Positions 34,273-43,284 of a stretch of DNA of 64,000 nt are shown here, piece by piece. Position 1 is the first letter of the stretch, and every line of letters begins with the position of its first letter. The stretch is from contig NZ_LXEY01000009.1 of assembly GCF_001657475.1 (NCBI RefSeq), positions 1 to 64,000 of the forward strand. Reading direction: 5' to 3'. Under the pieces are notes generated by a model. That model did no database searches and was not told the DNA's origin. It saw nothing but the letters and a program-made list of their open reading frames with translations. Source of the DNA: Enteractinococcus helveticum (GTDB lineage: Bacteria > Actinomycetota > Actinomycetes > Actinomycetales > Micrococcaceae). The translations under genes and the position numbers were made by a program.

Positions 34273-36153
34273 ATGACCGAGCTTGAGAACCGCGAGTCCG
34301 AGGCAGCCAACGAAAGAAACTGTAGTTTCCTGGGAGACCAGCCTCCGCAGGGTCCCGCTGAACATCTGTTATTAGAAGACACTGATAGTGATGCCCGCAT
34401 CGCTGCCAAACTGAGGCTGCAGGGTATCCACCTGGGTGCAGGGCTGATCGCACCTCGGGTGTTTTGGCCGGCCTTGCTGATCATCGTAGCTGTCACCCTC
34501 ACGGCCATTGCTGCACCGGCGTTCACCGAGGCGGTACTGCAAACGATTCAGAACTGGATTGTTGAGACTCTGGGCTGGTATTACGTCCTCGTCGTGGCCG
34601 TGTTCATCCTGTTTTCTTTGGGGATCTGCTTCTCGAAATACGGCAAGATTACGCTAGGCCGGGATGGCGACCAGCCAGAATTCGGTCTCCTAACGTGGTT
34701 TTGTATGCTATTTGCCGCTGGAATGGGCATCGGGTTGGTGTTCTATGGCGTGGGTGAACCACTAACCTATGCCACCGTTGATCCCAAGCCCGGGTGGGAA
34801 GGCCAAGAGAATCAGCTGGCCAAGTTGGCGATGGCACAGACGTTCGTGCACTGGGGCTTGCATCCGTGGGCGATCTACGCGGTGATCGGTTTAGCTGTAG
34901 CGCATAGCATCCATCGACGTGGGCGTCCGGTCTCTATTCGCTGGGTGGTCGAACCGATCCTCGGGAGCAGGGTCAAAGGATGGATCGGGGATGTTATTGA
35001 CATCCTGGCAATCTTCGGCACGATCTTTGGTGTAGCCACGTCCTTGGGGCTAGGAGTGCAACAGATCGCCTCTGGGATGCAAGCCATCGGCATCGTCGAA
35101 GGCACAGATAACGTGCTGTTGGTGGTGCTGATCGTTGTGATCACGTTCATCGCCACGGCTTCGGTGGTCTCCGGCGTCGGACGTGGCATGAAATGGTTAT
35201 CGAATATCAACCTGTCTTTAGCTGCAGTGCTGCTGATTTCCGTGCTCCTGTTGGGGCCCACAGTGTTCTTGTTTCAGAATTTGGTTGAATCGCTTGGCGC
35301 CTACCTGGCCAACTGGATGAATATGACATTCGACGTGGGCACATACACGGGTGAGCAAGGCCGTACTTGGTCTTCGGCGTGGACCCTGTTTTATTGGGGC
35401 TGGTGGATTTCCTGGGCACCCTTCGTTGGTATCTTCATCGCGCGGATCTCCCGTGGCCGCACGGTTCGACAGTTTGTGACCGGGGTCTTGTTGGTGCCAG
35501 CGTTCGTGGGAATCGTCTGGTTCGCGGTGCTTGGCGGTACCGGGATTCATCGTCAGTTTTTTGGTGATGCAAACTTGGTTGATGCAGATGATGGAGTGGT
35601 AGCAGAACGGGCGCTATTTGATGTTCTCGATTCACTGCCGTGGGGAACTGTGCTGTCAGTGTTAGCTATCATTTTGGTAGCGCTGTTCTTCATCACCTCC
35701 TCAGATTCCGGTTCACTGGTGATCGACATGCTCGCATCGGGAGGGCATCCCAACCCACCGACCTGGTCGCGGGTACTGTTTTCACTGCTGGAAGGCGCTC
35801 TCGCGGTAGGTCTGTTACTCGCCGGAGGACTTCAAGCATTACAGGCCGGAGCATTGGCCACTGCATTGCCCTTTAGTGTGCTCTTGCTGTTGATGTGCGT
35901 GGCGACGTGGCGGGGCTTGCACCAAGACCATGTCCAGCACGAAGAGATGACCAGACAGCTGCACTATCAAGAGCTGAGCCGGGCGTTGTCGGCAGATCTC
36001 GCCAAGGCTAGAAGTCCGCATGTTGCCGAGCACGGACGGTGCACGACGTGTTCCCTCACGCAGAACGGTCACGTGCCCAGGCACGATCGAAGAATAAATA
36101 ACCAGCCTCAAAACGGACGAGCTGATAAACGGCCCCCAAACCTGCCTGACTGA
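34273..36153 (+). CDS. BCCT-family betaine/choline/carnitine transporter
   Basis: 626 residues with about twelve hydrophobic helices. The BCCT signature in helix 8 region is present: FYWGWWISWAPFVGIF followed by ARISRGRTVR, and the early motif FAAGMGIGLVFYGVGEP near 150. The long hydrophilic N- and C-terminal tails are usual. It takes up quaternary amines with Na+ or H+, and lies 44 bp after purU, completing an uptake-demethylation-C1-disposal unit with the Rieske system. A C-terminal CTTC pair is unusual. Confidence 0.92.
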   Translation: MTELENRESEAANERNCSFLGDQPPQGPAEHLLLEDTDSDARIAAKLRLQGIHLGAGLIAPRVFWPALLIIVAVTLTAIAAPAFTEAVLQTIQNWIVETLGWYYVLVVAVFILFSLGICFSKYGKITLGRDGDQPEFGLLTWFCMLFAAGMGIGLVFYGVGEPLTYATVDPKPGWEGQENQLAKLAMAQTFVHWGLHPWAIYAVIGLAVAHSIHRRGRPVSIRWVVEPILGSRVKGWIGDVIDILAIFGTIFGVATSLGLGVQQIASGMQAIGIVEGTDNVLLVVLIVVITFIATASVVSGVGRGMKWLSNINLSLAAVLLISVLLLGPTVFLFQNLVESLGAYLANWMNMTFDVGTYTGEQGRTWSSAWTLFYWGWWISWAPFVGIFIARISRGRTVRQFVTGVLLVPAFVGIVWFAVLGGTGIHRQFFGDANLVDADDGVVAERALFDVLDSLPWGTVLSVLAIILVALFFITSSDSGSLVIDMLASGGHPNPPTWSRVLFSLLEGALAVGLLLAGGLQALQAGALATALPFSVLLLLMCVATWRGLHQDHVQHEEMTRQLHYQELSRALSADLAKARSPHVAEHGRCTTCSLTQNGHVPRHDRRINNQPQNGRADKRPPNLPD

Positions 36154-36677
36154 TATGCGTGACATATCTGTCAGACGTTCGACGGATTCGAACCGGAGCA
36201 TCCCTGGTCTAGGATCGGACGTTACGCGAAGCATGTTTCGGGTTGCCCATAGACAGCACTCGGATCGGCGCCTGATGCTGCCTCTGCACGTCCAGGCCTG
36301 CCTGCCGGAACCTCCCAACGGACATATGCTGGTACGACCGATACCGGTTTCAGCGGAAGCGAAGAGTGCAACACACTGGGCAACCCACGAAACCTTTGAA
36401 CCCGGAGGTTCCGACTTCACCCTTCCCTTCATATTGTCGAGGGATGTCCCCGGTCTCAGGTTTCCAATACCGCCGGTTTTATCAGATGCGCTGTAGTGCG
36501 TCGCTTCAAGCACATTTTAGATGCAATAGAATGCCACGGGGAGTCAGGACATTTGTCTCGGTTCTGTCTAGGACACCTTGCGCATCCGTGTTTGGCCATT
36601 TCTCTATACCCTGAGTGAGATAGTTCACTATAGTCAGAGCGGTGTATCACTGCACAATGGGACAAGGGGTATGATCC
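36154..36677. other. Intergenic region with putative operator before the MHS gene
   Basis: No supported gene. The open frames at 36155-36496 (+) and 35839-36513 (-) have no recognisable content. The sequence AGGACATTTGTCTCG at 36546-36560 matches the palindrome family found before ligA and ligM and probably belongs to the promoter of the MHS transporter gene at 36678. Confidence 0.45.
36546..36560. promoter_or_regulatory. Candidate CAAATG-type operator, site 1
   Basis: AGGACATTTGTCTCG contains GACA-TT-TGTC, the same core as in the sites at 38045 and 45969, about 120 bp before the MHS transporter gene. It is the weakest of the four copies outside the core. Confidence 0.4.
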
Positions 36678-38036
36678 ATGAGTGACTCGACCAGGCTCTC
36701 TTCAAGTGTTTCTGCTGTTGCAGAAGCAAATCTGGATAGCCAAACAGCCAGCGCACCAACCGCGAAAGAGCGGCGCAGGGTCTTAGGCGCATCATTGCTC
36801 GGAACTGCTGTCGAGTGGTACGACTTCTTCATCTATGGCTCAGCTGCTGCGCTAATTTTCGGTCCGCAATTCTTCCCAACTGAGGATCCGCTAGCCGGTA
36901 CCCTCGCGGCATTTGCTACATTTGCGGTGGGATTCATTGCCCGCCCGCTTGGCGGCGTCATTATGGGACACTACGGCGACCGCATTGGTCGAAAATCCAT
37001 GCTCATGTTCTCTATGATGCTCATGGGGATCGCTACAGTAGGGATTGGACTGCTGCCAAACTATGCTGCGATCGGCGTGTGGGCACCAATCCTGCTGGTC
37101 CTCCTGCGTCTGTTGCAAGGCGTCGGTGTGGGCGGCGAATGGGGTGGTGCGGTGTTGATGGCCGTGGAGTACTCCCCGTCCAATAAACGAGCCCTGTACG
37201 GGGCCTTCCCGCAGATGGGTCTGCCCATTGGGATCATCGCATCCAACATGGTCTTCATCGTCGTCACCAACATCATGGCTCCAGAAATGTTTCAGGCTTG
37301 GGGCTGGCGCATCCCATTCCTCTTTAGTGCCGTGCTTGTTGGTATCGCGCTTTGGATCCGGTTGCGAGTTGAAGACTCCCCGGCGTTTAAGAAAGTCCAG
37401 TCCAAGGACGAAGTCGCCAAAGCGCCACTGGTCGACCTATTGAAAAATCACCTGGGGACCGTGTTGCTGGCCGGCACCATTTGCATCGCTTCGCCTGCAC
37501 TGGGCTATCTGTACTCGGTGTGGATGCTGTCGCATCGCGAAAACCTGGGCACCGACGGTATCTCACAGAACCTCATGCTCGCACTGATCATCTGGGGTGC
37601 AGTATGCCACCTGATAACCGTCGCACTGGGTGCGGTGCTAGCCGATAAGTTCACCCAGAAACGCATCTTCTTGTGGGGCGCAGGCTTACTGGCCGTCTTT
37701 GCTTTCCCATTCTTCTGGCTCGTGGATACCGGTGCTTGGTATAACATCGCCATAGCCTTCGCCCTGATGCTGTTGGCCCAGTCGCTGATGGCCGGACCAC
37801 AAGCGGCACTCGTGGCTGAACTTTTCCCTGCCGAAGTACGGTACTCGGGTGCCTCGGTCGCTTATCAAATCGGGTCGATTCTGGGAGGCGGGTTCATGCC
37901 ACTGATTGCTACCAGCCTGTATGCAGCATTCAATGACTCGTGGCCGATTGCGACCTACATGTTCATTCTCGCCGCCGTCAGCTTTATTGCCATGGCTGTG
38001 CTGAAAGTTGGCAAATACCGCGCATCGGTCGACTAA
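36678..38036 (+). CDS. MFS transporter, MHS family, upstream of ligAB
   Basis: 452 residues. MHS motifs: GTAVEWYDFFIYGSAAAL near the N-terminus, GGVIMGHYGDRIGRKSM, and LLQGVGVGGEWGGAVLMAVE in helix 5. It is 118 bp upstream of ligA on the same strand with a candidate operator on each side. By position it is the likely importer of the aromatic acid handled by LigM and LigAB. It is related to but distinct from the MHS proteins at 22670 and 47390. Confidence 0.88.
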   Translation: MSDSTRLSSSVSAVAEANLDSQTASAPTAKERRRVLGASLLGTAVEWYDFFIYGSAAALIFGPQFFPTEDPLAGTLAAFATFAVGFIARPLGGVIMGHYGDRIGRKSMLMFSMMLMGIATVGIGLLPNYAAIGVWAPILLVLLRLLQGVGVGGEWGGAVLMAVEYSPSNKRALYGAFPQMGLPIGIIASNMVFIVVTNIMAPEMFQAWGWRIPFLFSAVLVGIALWIRLRVEDSPAFKKVQSKDEVAKAPLVDLLKNHLGTVLLAGTICIASPALGYLYSVWMLSHRENLGTDGISQNLMLALIIWGAVCHLITVALGAVLADKFTQKRIFLWGAGLLAVFAFPFFWLVDTGAWYNIAIAFALMLLAQSLMAGPQAALVAELFPAEVRYSGASVAYQIGSILGGGFMPLIATSLYAAFNDSWPIATYMFILAAVSFIAMAVLKVGKYRASVD

Positions 38037-38044
38037 GTAGGTCC

Positions 38045-38060
38045 GCGACATTTGTCGTAG
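38045..38060. promoter_or_regulatory. Candidate CAAATG-type operator, site 2 (ligA promoter)
   Basis: GCGACATTTGTCGTAG reads on the opposite strand as CTACGACAAATGTCGC, matching 45969-45984 exactly. It lies 95-110 bp before the ligA start. Confidence 0.55.
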
Positions 38061-38154
38061 TCGAGGTAGGTCACTAGCCACTGCAGAACTTTGCGCGGCA
38101 TTCCTAACCTGTTAGTGAGACCAATCACAAGGATAGTAAGGAGTGGAGGAAACG

Positions 38155-38514
38155 ATGTCTACGCTTACCCCCGTCGTCGAGGGCGCATACGTTTACGACA
38201 CCAAGCTGAGCAACCAAGGTCGTAATCTCAACAGAATGTGCTTCTCTCTGAAAGATGCCGAGAACCGCGAGAAATTCCAGGCGGACGAAGTAGCATACTG
38301 CAACGCGTATAACCTCACCGAAGAACAAAAGCAGGCCGTCTTGGATCGTGACTGGATCAGCATGATCGAAAAAGGTGGCGCTTCGATTTTCTACATCATC
38401 AAATTAGCGGCAATTGACCGCAAATCCATGCAGGATCTCGGGGGCATTTTCACCGGGATGACTACTGATGAATTCGTTGCAGAGTTGCGCGCAGGAGGAC
38501 GGAAGTTTGGCTGA
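38155..38514 (+). CDS. ligA: LigA-type small subunit of an extradiol (protocatechuate 4,5-) dioxygenase
   Basis: 119 residues from the ATG at 38155 (GGAGGAAACG upstream). The all-helical LigA fold is suggested by LNRMCFSLKDAENREKF, EEQKQAVLDRDW and GGASIFYIIKLAAID. The alpha subunit caps the LigB active site in the alpha2beta2 enzyme. Its last 8 bp overlap the ligB start. Substrates of the family include protocatechuate, gallate and 3-O-methylgallate. Confidence 0.85.
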   Translation: MSTLTPVVEGAYVYDTKLSNQGRNLNRMCFSLKDAENREKFQADEVAYCNAYNLTEEQKQAVLDRDWISMIEKGGASIFYIIKLAAIDRKSMQDLGGIFTGMTTDEFVAELRAGGRKFG

Positions 38515-39385
38515 AATCATTTGGGGTCTGGCAACCTCGCACGTACCATCCATTGGTGCTGCGATGGACCACAACAAGACCGAAGACGAATACTGGAAGC
38601 CACTGTTTGACGGCTACGGCCCAGCTCGCGCATGGATGGCCGAACATAAGCCCGACGTCGCCATTGTTGTGTACAACGATCATGCCAACGCCCTCGGGCT
38701 GGAAATGATCCCGACATTCTCTATCGGTACTGCCGAACGCTACAACGTCGCTGATGAAGGGTACGGCCCACGCTCCGTGCCAAATATCGAAGGCGACTTG
38801 GATCTATCTGAACACCTGCTGGTCAACCTGGTTGACGAAGGCTTCGACATGACCGCCCTGCAGGAACTGGATGTTGATCACGGCTGCACCGTGCCGCTGT
38901 CGGTCTATACTCCAGATCCGGGTGATGCCTGGCCATGCCGTGTGGTGCCCATGCTGGTCAATGTTCTGCAGTACCCACAGCCAACGGCAGCTCGCTGCCT
39001 CGCGCTGGGTGAAGCACTGGGACGAGCCATTCGGTCCTATCCAAAAGACATCAAAGTTGCCGTCTTCGGCACCGGTGGCATGTCGCACCAGCTGTCCGGT
39101 GAACGTGCCGGGCTGATCAACGAAGAATTCGACCGGAACTTCTTGGAAAAAATCGAAACAGATCCACAGTCTCTGGCCGCAATTTCTCGTGGTGAATACA
39201 TTGAACAAGCCGGCTCGGAAGGCATTGAGATGATCATGTGGCTGATCATGCGCGGGGCGTTGGGCGACGACATCACCAGAATCCACGACACCTATCATGT
39301 CCCGGCGTCCAACACAGCAGCTGCCCTGGCCTTATTTGCCACGGAAGCCGTCAACGCCAAGAATAACGAACTCGCGGCAGTTTAG
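38507..39385 (+). CDS. ligB: LigB-type catalytic subunit of an extradiol dioxygenase
   Basis: 292 residues from the TTG at 38507 (GAGGACGGAAG upstream), giving MAEIIWGLATSHVPSIG, which puts the first iron ligand at His12 as in LigB. The second is in VYNDHANAL near 59, and FGTGGMSHQLSGE contains the conserved catalytic histidine near 190. It splits the ring of a dihydroxybenzoate next to the carboxylate side using Fe(II) and O2. Overlap with ligA ensures coupled synthesis. It is adjacent to an alpha/beta hydrolase and not to ligC. Confidence 0.9.
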   Translation: MAEIIWGLATSHVPSIGAAMDHNKTEDEYWKPLFDGYGPARAWMAEHKPDVAIVVYNDHANALGLEMIPTFSIGTAERYNVADEGYGPRSVPNIEGDLDLSEHLLVNLVDEGFDMTALQELDVDHGCTVPLSVYTPDPGDAWPCRVVPMLVNVLQYPQPTAARCLALGEALGRAIRSYPKDIKVAVFGTGGMSHQLSGERAGLINEEFDRNFLEKIETDPQSLAAISRGEYIEQAGSEGIEMIMWLIMRGALGDDITRIHDTYHVPASNTAAALALFATEAVNAKNNELAAV

Positions 39386-39440
39386 GACTCGAAACGAAGA
39401 GGCGGTGGGAGAAAATCCACCAGGTATTGAGGGGAGAAAA

Positions 39441-40154
39441 ATGAGTACATTTGTACTGGTCCACGGTGCTTGGCACGGTGGATGGTGCTGGCAGCGGACC
39501 GCTCCATTGCTGGAGCGTGCTGGCCACGAAGTCCACACACCCACACTGACGGGGCTATCGAATAAGGCCCATTTGTTGTCGCCGGCGGTAGGTCTGGATA
39601 CCCATATCGAAGACATCGTCAGCTACATCGAGGCATACGATCTCAGCGAGGTAACCCTGGTCGGTCACAGCTACGGTGGCCAGGTCATCACCGGTGTCGC
39701 GGATCGCATTCCAGATCGTCTGGCTCGTCGGGTTCACTTAGACGGTTTTATCGGTGACGGCCGCCCAGCTATTGAGCTGCTGCCAGATGGTCCTGCCGGG
39801 CACTACCGACATTCCGTAACAGAACAGGGCTTCGACTGGCTCATTCCACTGCGTCCCCTGGAGAAGCTGGGCGTCACCGAGTCCCTGGACCTGGAGTGGC
39901 TGACCCCGCGGCTAACCCCGCATCCGTGGAAGACCTATACCGATGCATTGTCGCTAAGGGGTAACCATGAGAAGGTCACCGGCGTGTTCATTGAAAGTGT
40001 CGACTGGATGCGTGTCTTCCAAAAATATGCCGAGATCGCCGAAGAATCTGGCTGGGAAACCTACACACTGAACACCGGACACGAAGCGATGGTCACGGCG
40101 CCGGGCGAACTGGCAGACACCTTGCTGACCATTGTTGAAAAGGATAACGCATGA
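39441..40154 (+). CDS. Alpha/beta hydrolase in the ligAB operon
   Basis: 237 residues. It begins STFVLVHGAWHGGWCWQ (oxyanion region), has the nucleophile elbow VGHSYGGQVI near 75-84, and the histidine in NTGHEAMVTAP near 215. This short esterase/hydroxynitrile-lyase-like type acts on esters, lactones or C-C bonds. Translationally coupled to the next gene by an ATGA overlap. In this operon it may hydrolyse a lactone or ring-cleavage product, the step done by LigI in sphingomonads, though LigI belongs to a different fold; this is inference. Confidence 0.8.
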   Translation: MSTFVLVHGAWHGGWCWQRTAPLLERAGHEVHTPTLTGLSNKAHLLSPAVGLDTHIEDIVSYIEAYDLSEVTLVGHSYGGQVITGVADRIPDRLARRVHLDGFIGDGRPAIELLPDGPAGHYRHSVTEQGFDWLIPLRPLEKLGVTESLDLEWLTPRLTPHPWKTYTDALSLRGNHEKVTGVFIESVDWMRVFQKYAEIAEESGWETYTLNTGHEAMVTAPGELADTLLTIVEKDNA

Positions 40155-40432
40155 GCATGGAATTCTTGGTTCGTTTTGAAACCTTCTTGCCAGAGTCCAT
40201 GAATCAGGAGGCAGTCAAAGCCCTGAAAACTGCTGAACGGCAGCGTGCCATAGAACTGCGTGAAGCCGGCATTTTGAAAAGGCTGTGGCGGGTCCCAGGA
40301 CGACGGGCAACCGTTGGGCTGTGGCAAGCCACCTCAGCCACTGAGCTTCACGAAGCCCTGGCATCACTGCCGCAGTTCCCATGGATGGACGTTGAGGTCG
40401 AAACCTTGGCAACCCACCCGCAGGAGCAGTAG
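40151..40432 (+). CDS. Muconolactone-isomerase-like protein in the ligAB operon
   Basis: 93 residues beginning MSMEFLVRFETFLPESM, with KRLWRVPGRRATVGLWQ and ALASLPQFPWMDVEVETL, the muconolactone isomerase pattern. It is a diverged paralogue of the protein at 28713. Placed between a hydrolase and an SDR in a meta-cleavage operon, it is unlikely to act on muconolactone itself; isomerisation of an oxo-dicarboxylate or pyrone-type intermediate is plausible. Confidence 0.8.
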   Translation: MSMEFLVRFETFLPESMNQEAVKALKTAERQRAIELREAGILKRLWRVPGRRATVGLWQATSATELHEALASLPQFPWMDVEVETLATHPQEQ

Positions 40433-40436
40433 TTTC

Positions 40437-41213
40437 GTGACAAAAACACACGATCACGACACCGGACAGCCGCGAGCCATCGCACAACGGCTGTCCGGTA
40501 CGTGCGCCATCGTCACCGGCGCAGCACAGGGTATTGGCCGGGCCATCGCCGACAGGCTGGCCGCCGAAGGCAGTATTGTCGTGTGCCTGGATATCCAAGA
40601 AATGGCAGCACCGGTGGTCCAGGGTCAAGAATTTCACTTCTGTGATGTCACGGATGCCCACCAGGTACAAGATGTCGTAGCCAAAGTGCTCGACGAGCAC
40701 GGTGGCGTGGACATTCTGGTCAATAACGCTGGATTATTAGAACAGGCGCGCTCACTGCGCGACGTCACTTCCGAACAATTGCATAAGTACTTCGATACCA
40801 ATGCCGTTGGTCCGATGCTGATGGTCCAAGCCGCCTACGATGCGCTCATCGCTAGTAAGTGGCGGGGCAGAGTCATTAATATCGCCTCGCGCACCTTCTT
40901 CACAGGCAGCTCCAGGCAGCCGGCCTATGTCGCGTCGAAAGGCGCGCTACTGGGCCTGACAAGGGTCATGGCACATGAGCTTGGACAGTACGGCGTCACC
41001 GTGAATGCCGTGTTGCCATCCCAGATTGCCAGCCCCGGAACACGCCGATACACCTCCGATGAATCCTTTGCTTCAACCATGAGCCGTCAGGCGATTCGTG
41101 AGTTCGTCAGCGGCGATGACGTCGCTGGCACCGTTGCATTCCTCGCGTCCCCGGATGGGACTATGATGACGGGACAAACCGTGGTCTGCGATGGCGGCGG
41201 ATTGATGCGATAA
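40437..41213 (+). CDS. Short-chain dehydrogenase/reductase in the ligAB operon
   Basis: 258 residues from the GTG at 40437 with AGGAG upstream. Classical SDR motifs: TGAAQGIGRAIAD (cofactor), NNAGLLEQ, the serine in NIASRTFFTG, YVASKGAL (YxxxK), and a C-terminal DGGGLMR. Acidic residue after strand 2 (CLDIQE) favours NAD. It could oxidise the semialdehyde product of LigAB in place of LigC, or act on another step. The gene ends 25 bp before the histidine kinase gene. Confidence 0.85.
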   Translation: MTKTHDHDTGQPRAIAQRLSGTCAIVTGAAQGIGRAIADRLAAEGSIVVCLDIQEMAAPVVQGQEFHFCDVTDAHQVQDVVAKVLDEHGGVDILVNNAGLLEQARSLRDVTSEQLHKYFDTNAVGPMLMVQAAYDALIASKWRGRVINIASRTFFTGSSRQPAYVASKGALLGLTRVMAHELGQYGVTVNAVLPSQIASPGTRRYTSDESFASTMSRQAIREFVSGDDVAGTVAFLASPDGTMMTGQTVVCDGGGLMR

Positions 41214-41238
41214 CCGTGAATTTCCCACCGTTTGAAGG

Positions 41239-42582
41239 ATGAATCTTTCCATGGGCACACCAGATTTCAATGCTGCAGACATAGCTGCTCGTGACGCCCA
41301 AATCCAAGATCTTCAGCAACAGCTTGCCGACGCTCGCCGTCAAGAACAATATTTGACGGCGGTGACTCGCACGACCGCTAACCTGGCCTCGGAACGGTCG
41401 TTGCCCCTAACCTTGACGGCAATGGCCGAGGAGATTGTGCAGGCCGATGAGCTAGTCGGTGTCCAAGTACTGACGAATGAGCATGCCAGCGGCAAGCTAC
41501 ACATGTTGGGCATGGCAGGGTTCCCGCCATCACTGGGCAGCTCATTCTATGCCAAGCTCAAACAATGTGAGCAGCTTGGAGCAGACCTGTTAATGCTCAA
41601 AGCATTCCACATCGCTAAACCAGTGGTCATCGAAAACCGCTACGAGCAGGTCATGTCGGATCCGTCCTGGGAACCGCTGCACGAATACCACCGTGAACCG
41701 CGCTGGGGAGACTTCGCGTCGTTTCCGATCATTGTGCGAGGGAAGACCGTGGGGATTCTGAATGCCTTTGTAGCTCCCGGATTTAAGGTTGACACTCGCA
41801 GTTACGCATTTTTGAGTTCTATGGCCGAACAGGCCGCTTTTGCCATTGACTATGCGTCACTGTTGGACGAGGAACGGCAGATTGCTCAGCGCCAAGAACG
41901 GCAGCAACTCGCCCGAAATCTGCATGACTCCGTTGTTCAACAGGTCTTTTCGATGGGTATGTTGTCGCAGACCGTGAGCATTTTGGCCCAGAAAAATGAT
42001 GTCAACGTTTTAGAACGGATCTTGGAAACCTCCCGCGATCTGGAAGACATCACATCATCGGTGCTCAAAGATCTCCGGATGCTAGTTGCACAGCTGAAGC
42101 CCACGGTCATTGACGAGGGAGAATTTCGGCGCGCGTTGGAGACCTTTCAATCCACCACTCACCGGCAAACCGGGTTGGAGATTTCCAGTCGCGTGGATCC
42201 GGTAGTCGATATGCTGGAACGAGAATTGGCCGAAGACCTGTATCACGTGATTGCAGAAGCAGTGCATAACGCGGTCAAACATAGCTCGGCCAGCGAGATC
42301 GACATCGATATCGCCATTGATGACCAACTGATGCTGACTGTCCAAGACAACGGGAATTCGACTAATAATCAACTCTCACCGCACCACCTCGTAGCTGCCG
42401 ATCACCCTCCAAAACCCGGTAACGGTTTGAGTTTCATGCGCGAACGTGTGGAACGGTGGCAGGGAGAATTTTCTGTAGACTTTGGTGTCCCTCGGGGTAC
42501 CGTTGTGCGGGCAACGATGCCCGTGCTGATACGACAGTCCCTAGATGAAGACAGTCTTTTGGGTCCTGGAGGGAACGAATAA
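41239..42582 (+). CDS. Sensor histidine kinase (GAF, NarL/DesK type)
   Basis: 447 residues (a start at 41251 is also possible). An N-terminal coiled coil (DAQIQDLQQQLADARRQEQ) leads to a GAF domain at about 45-205, then a HisKA_3 domain with the phosphorylated His in ARNLHDSVVQQVFSMG near 229, and an HATPase with AEAVHNAVKHSSASEID (N box) and GNGLSFMRERVERW (G box). No membrane helix is seen, so it is a cytoplasmic sensor, possibly of an aromatic acid bound by the GAF domain. Its stop overlaps the response-regulator start. Confidence 0.9.
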   Translation: MNLSMGTPDFNAADIAARDAQIQDLQQQLADARRQEQYLTAVTRTTANLASERSLPLTLTAMAEEIVQADELVGVQVLTNEHASGKLHMLGMAGFPPSLGSSFYAKLKQCEQLGADLLMLKAFHIAKPVVIENRYEQVMSDPSWEPLHEYHREPRWGDFASFPIIVRGKTVGILNAFVAPGFKVDTRSYAFLSSMAEQAAFAIDYASLLDEERQIAQRQERQQLARNLHDSVVQQVFSMGMLSQTVSILAQKNDVNVLERILETSRDLEDITSSVLKDLRMLVAQLKPTVIDEGEFRRALETFQSTTHRQTGLEISSRVDPVVDMLERELAEDLYHVIAEAVHNAVKHSSASEIDIDIAIDDQLMLTVQDNGNSTNNQLSPHHLVAADHPPKPGNGLSFMRERVERWQGEFSVDFGVPRGTVVRATMPVLIRQSLDEDSLLGPGGNE

Positions 42583-43271
42583 TGCCGAAAGAAATTGATA
42601 TGCCGTCCGACACAGATCAACAGGATACGCTCAAGGTTTTTGTTGTCGACGACCACGCAATAGCTCGTCGCGGGATCGCCGCATACCTAGACGTCCTAGA
42701 CGATATGGAGACCATCGGGGAGGCCATTGACGGACAAGATGCGCTTGACCAAATGGCCGAATTCGCAGCATTCAATAAATTACCGGATGTCGTGCTGCTG
42801 GATTTGTTGATGCCACGGTTAGACGGCGTGAGCACTCTGAAGATTCTGCGTGAAAAATATCCGCAAGTCCAAGTGGTCATTCTAACCAGCTATGACGAAG
42901 TCGAGCGCATGAACACTGTGATGCGCCTGGGTGCGGCTGGTTATCTGTTAAAAGATGCCGGACCACTTGAAGTCGCTTCAGCCATTCGCGCCGCGGTGAA
43001 GGATGAAGTATTTATTGCCACGTCGATGGCTAAGAAACTCACCCAAATGATGAGCTCACCAGCCAGCGGTATTTCCTCGTTGACCGAACGTGAGCGGACC
43101 GTGCTGATGCTTGTGGGGGAGGGGTGCTCCAACCAGGAGATCGCGAAGCGACTCCACATTAGCGAGCGGACCGCCCGGACCCACGTATCCAACATGTTGG
43201 GCAAACTCAATCTGAGCTCTCGGACCCAAGCAGCGCTGCTGGCCGTCAACTCGGGGCTCATCGCTCCATAA
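42582..43271 (+). CDS. NarL/LuxR-family response regulator
   Basis: 229 residues. The receiver domain has VVDDHAIARRG, the phosphorylation Asp in VVLLDLLMPRLDG near 70, and LKDAG with the conserved Lys. The C-terminal LuxR HTH contains LTERERTVLML and NQEIAKRLHISERTARTHV near 160-210. Paired with the kinase by overlapping stop/start. It lies between the ligAB and ligM units, and the repeated palindromes before those units are likely binding sites. Confidence 0.92.
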   Translation: MPKEIDMPSDTDQQDTLKVFVVDDHAIARRGIAAYLDVLDDMETIGEAIDGQDALDQMAEFAAFNKLPDVVLLDLLMPRLDGVSTLKILREKYPQVQVVILTSYDEVERMNTVMRLGAAGYLLKDAGPLEVASAIRAAVKDEVFIATSMAKKLTQMMSSPASGISSLTERERTVLMLVGEGCSNQEIAKRLHISERTARTHVSNMLGKLNLSSRTQAALLAVNSGLIAP

Positions 43272-43284
43272 GAACGCGGCGCCA

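Noticed and set aside
36184-36194. GGTTCGAATCC on the minus strand, resembling a tRNA T-loop
   Set aside because: Only three base pairs of the T stem form, and no acceptor, D or anticodon arms can be built around it.
35839-36513. 224-codon minus-strand frame at the end of the BCCT gene
   Set aside because: It overlaps the C-terminal coding part of the transporter and shows no recognisable family.
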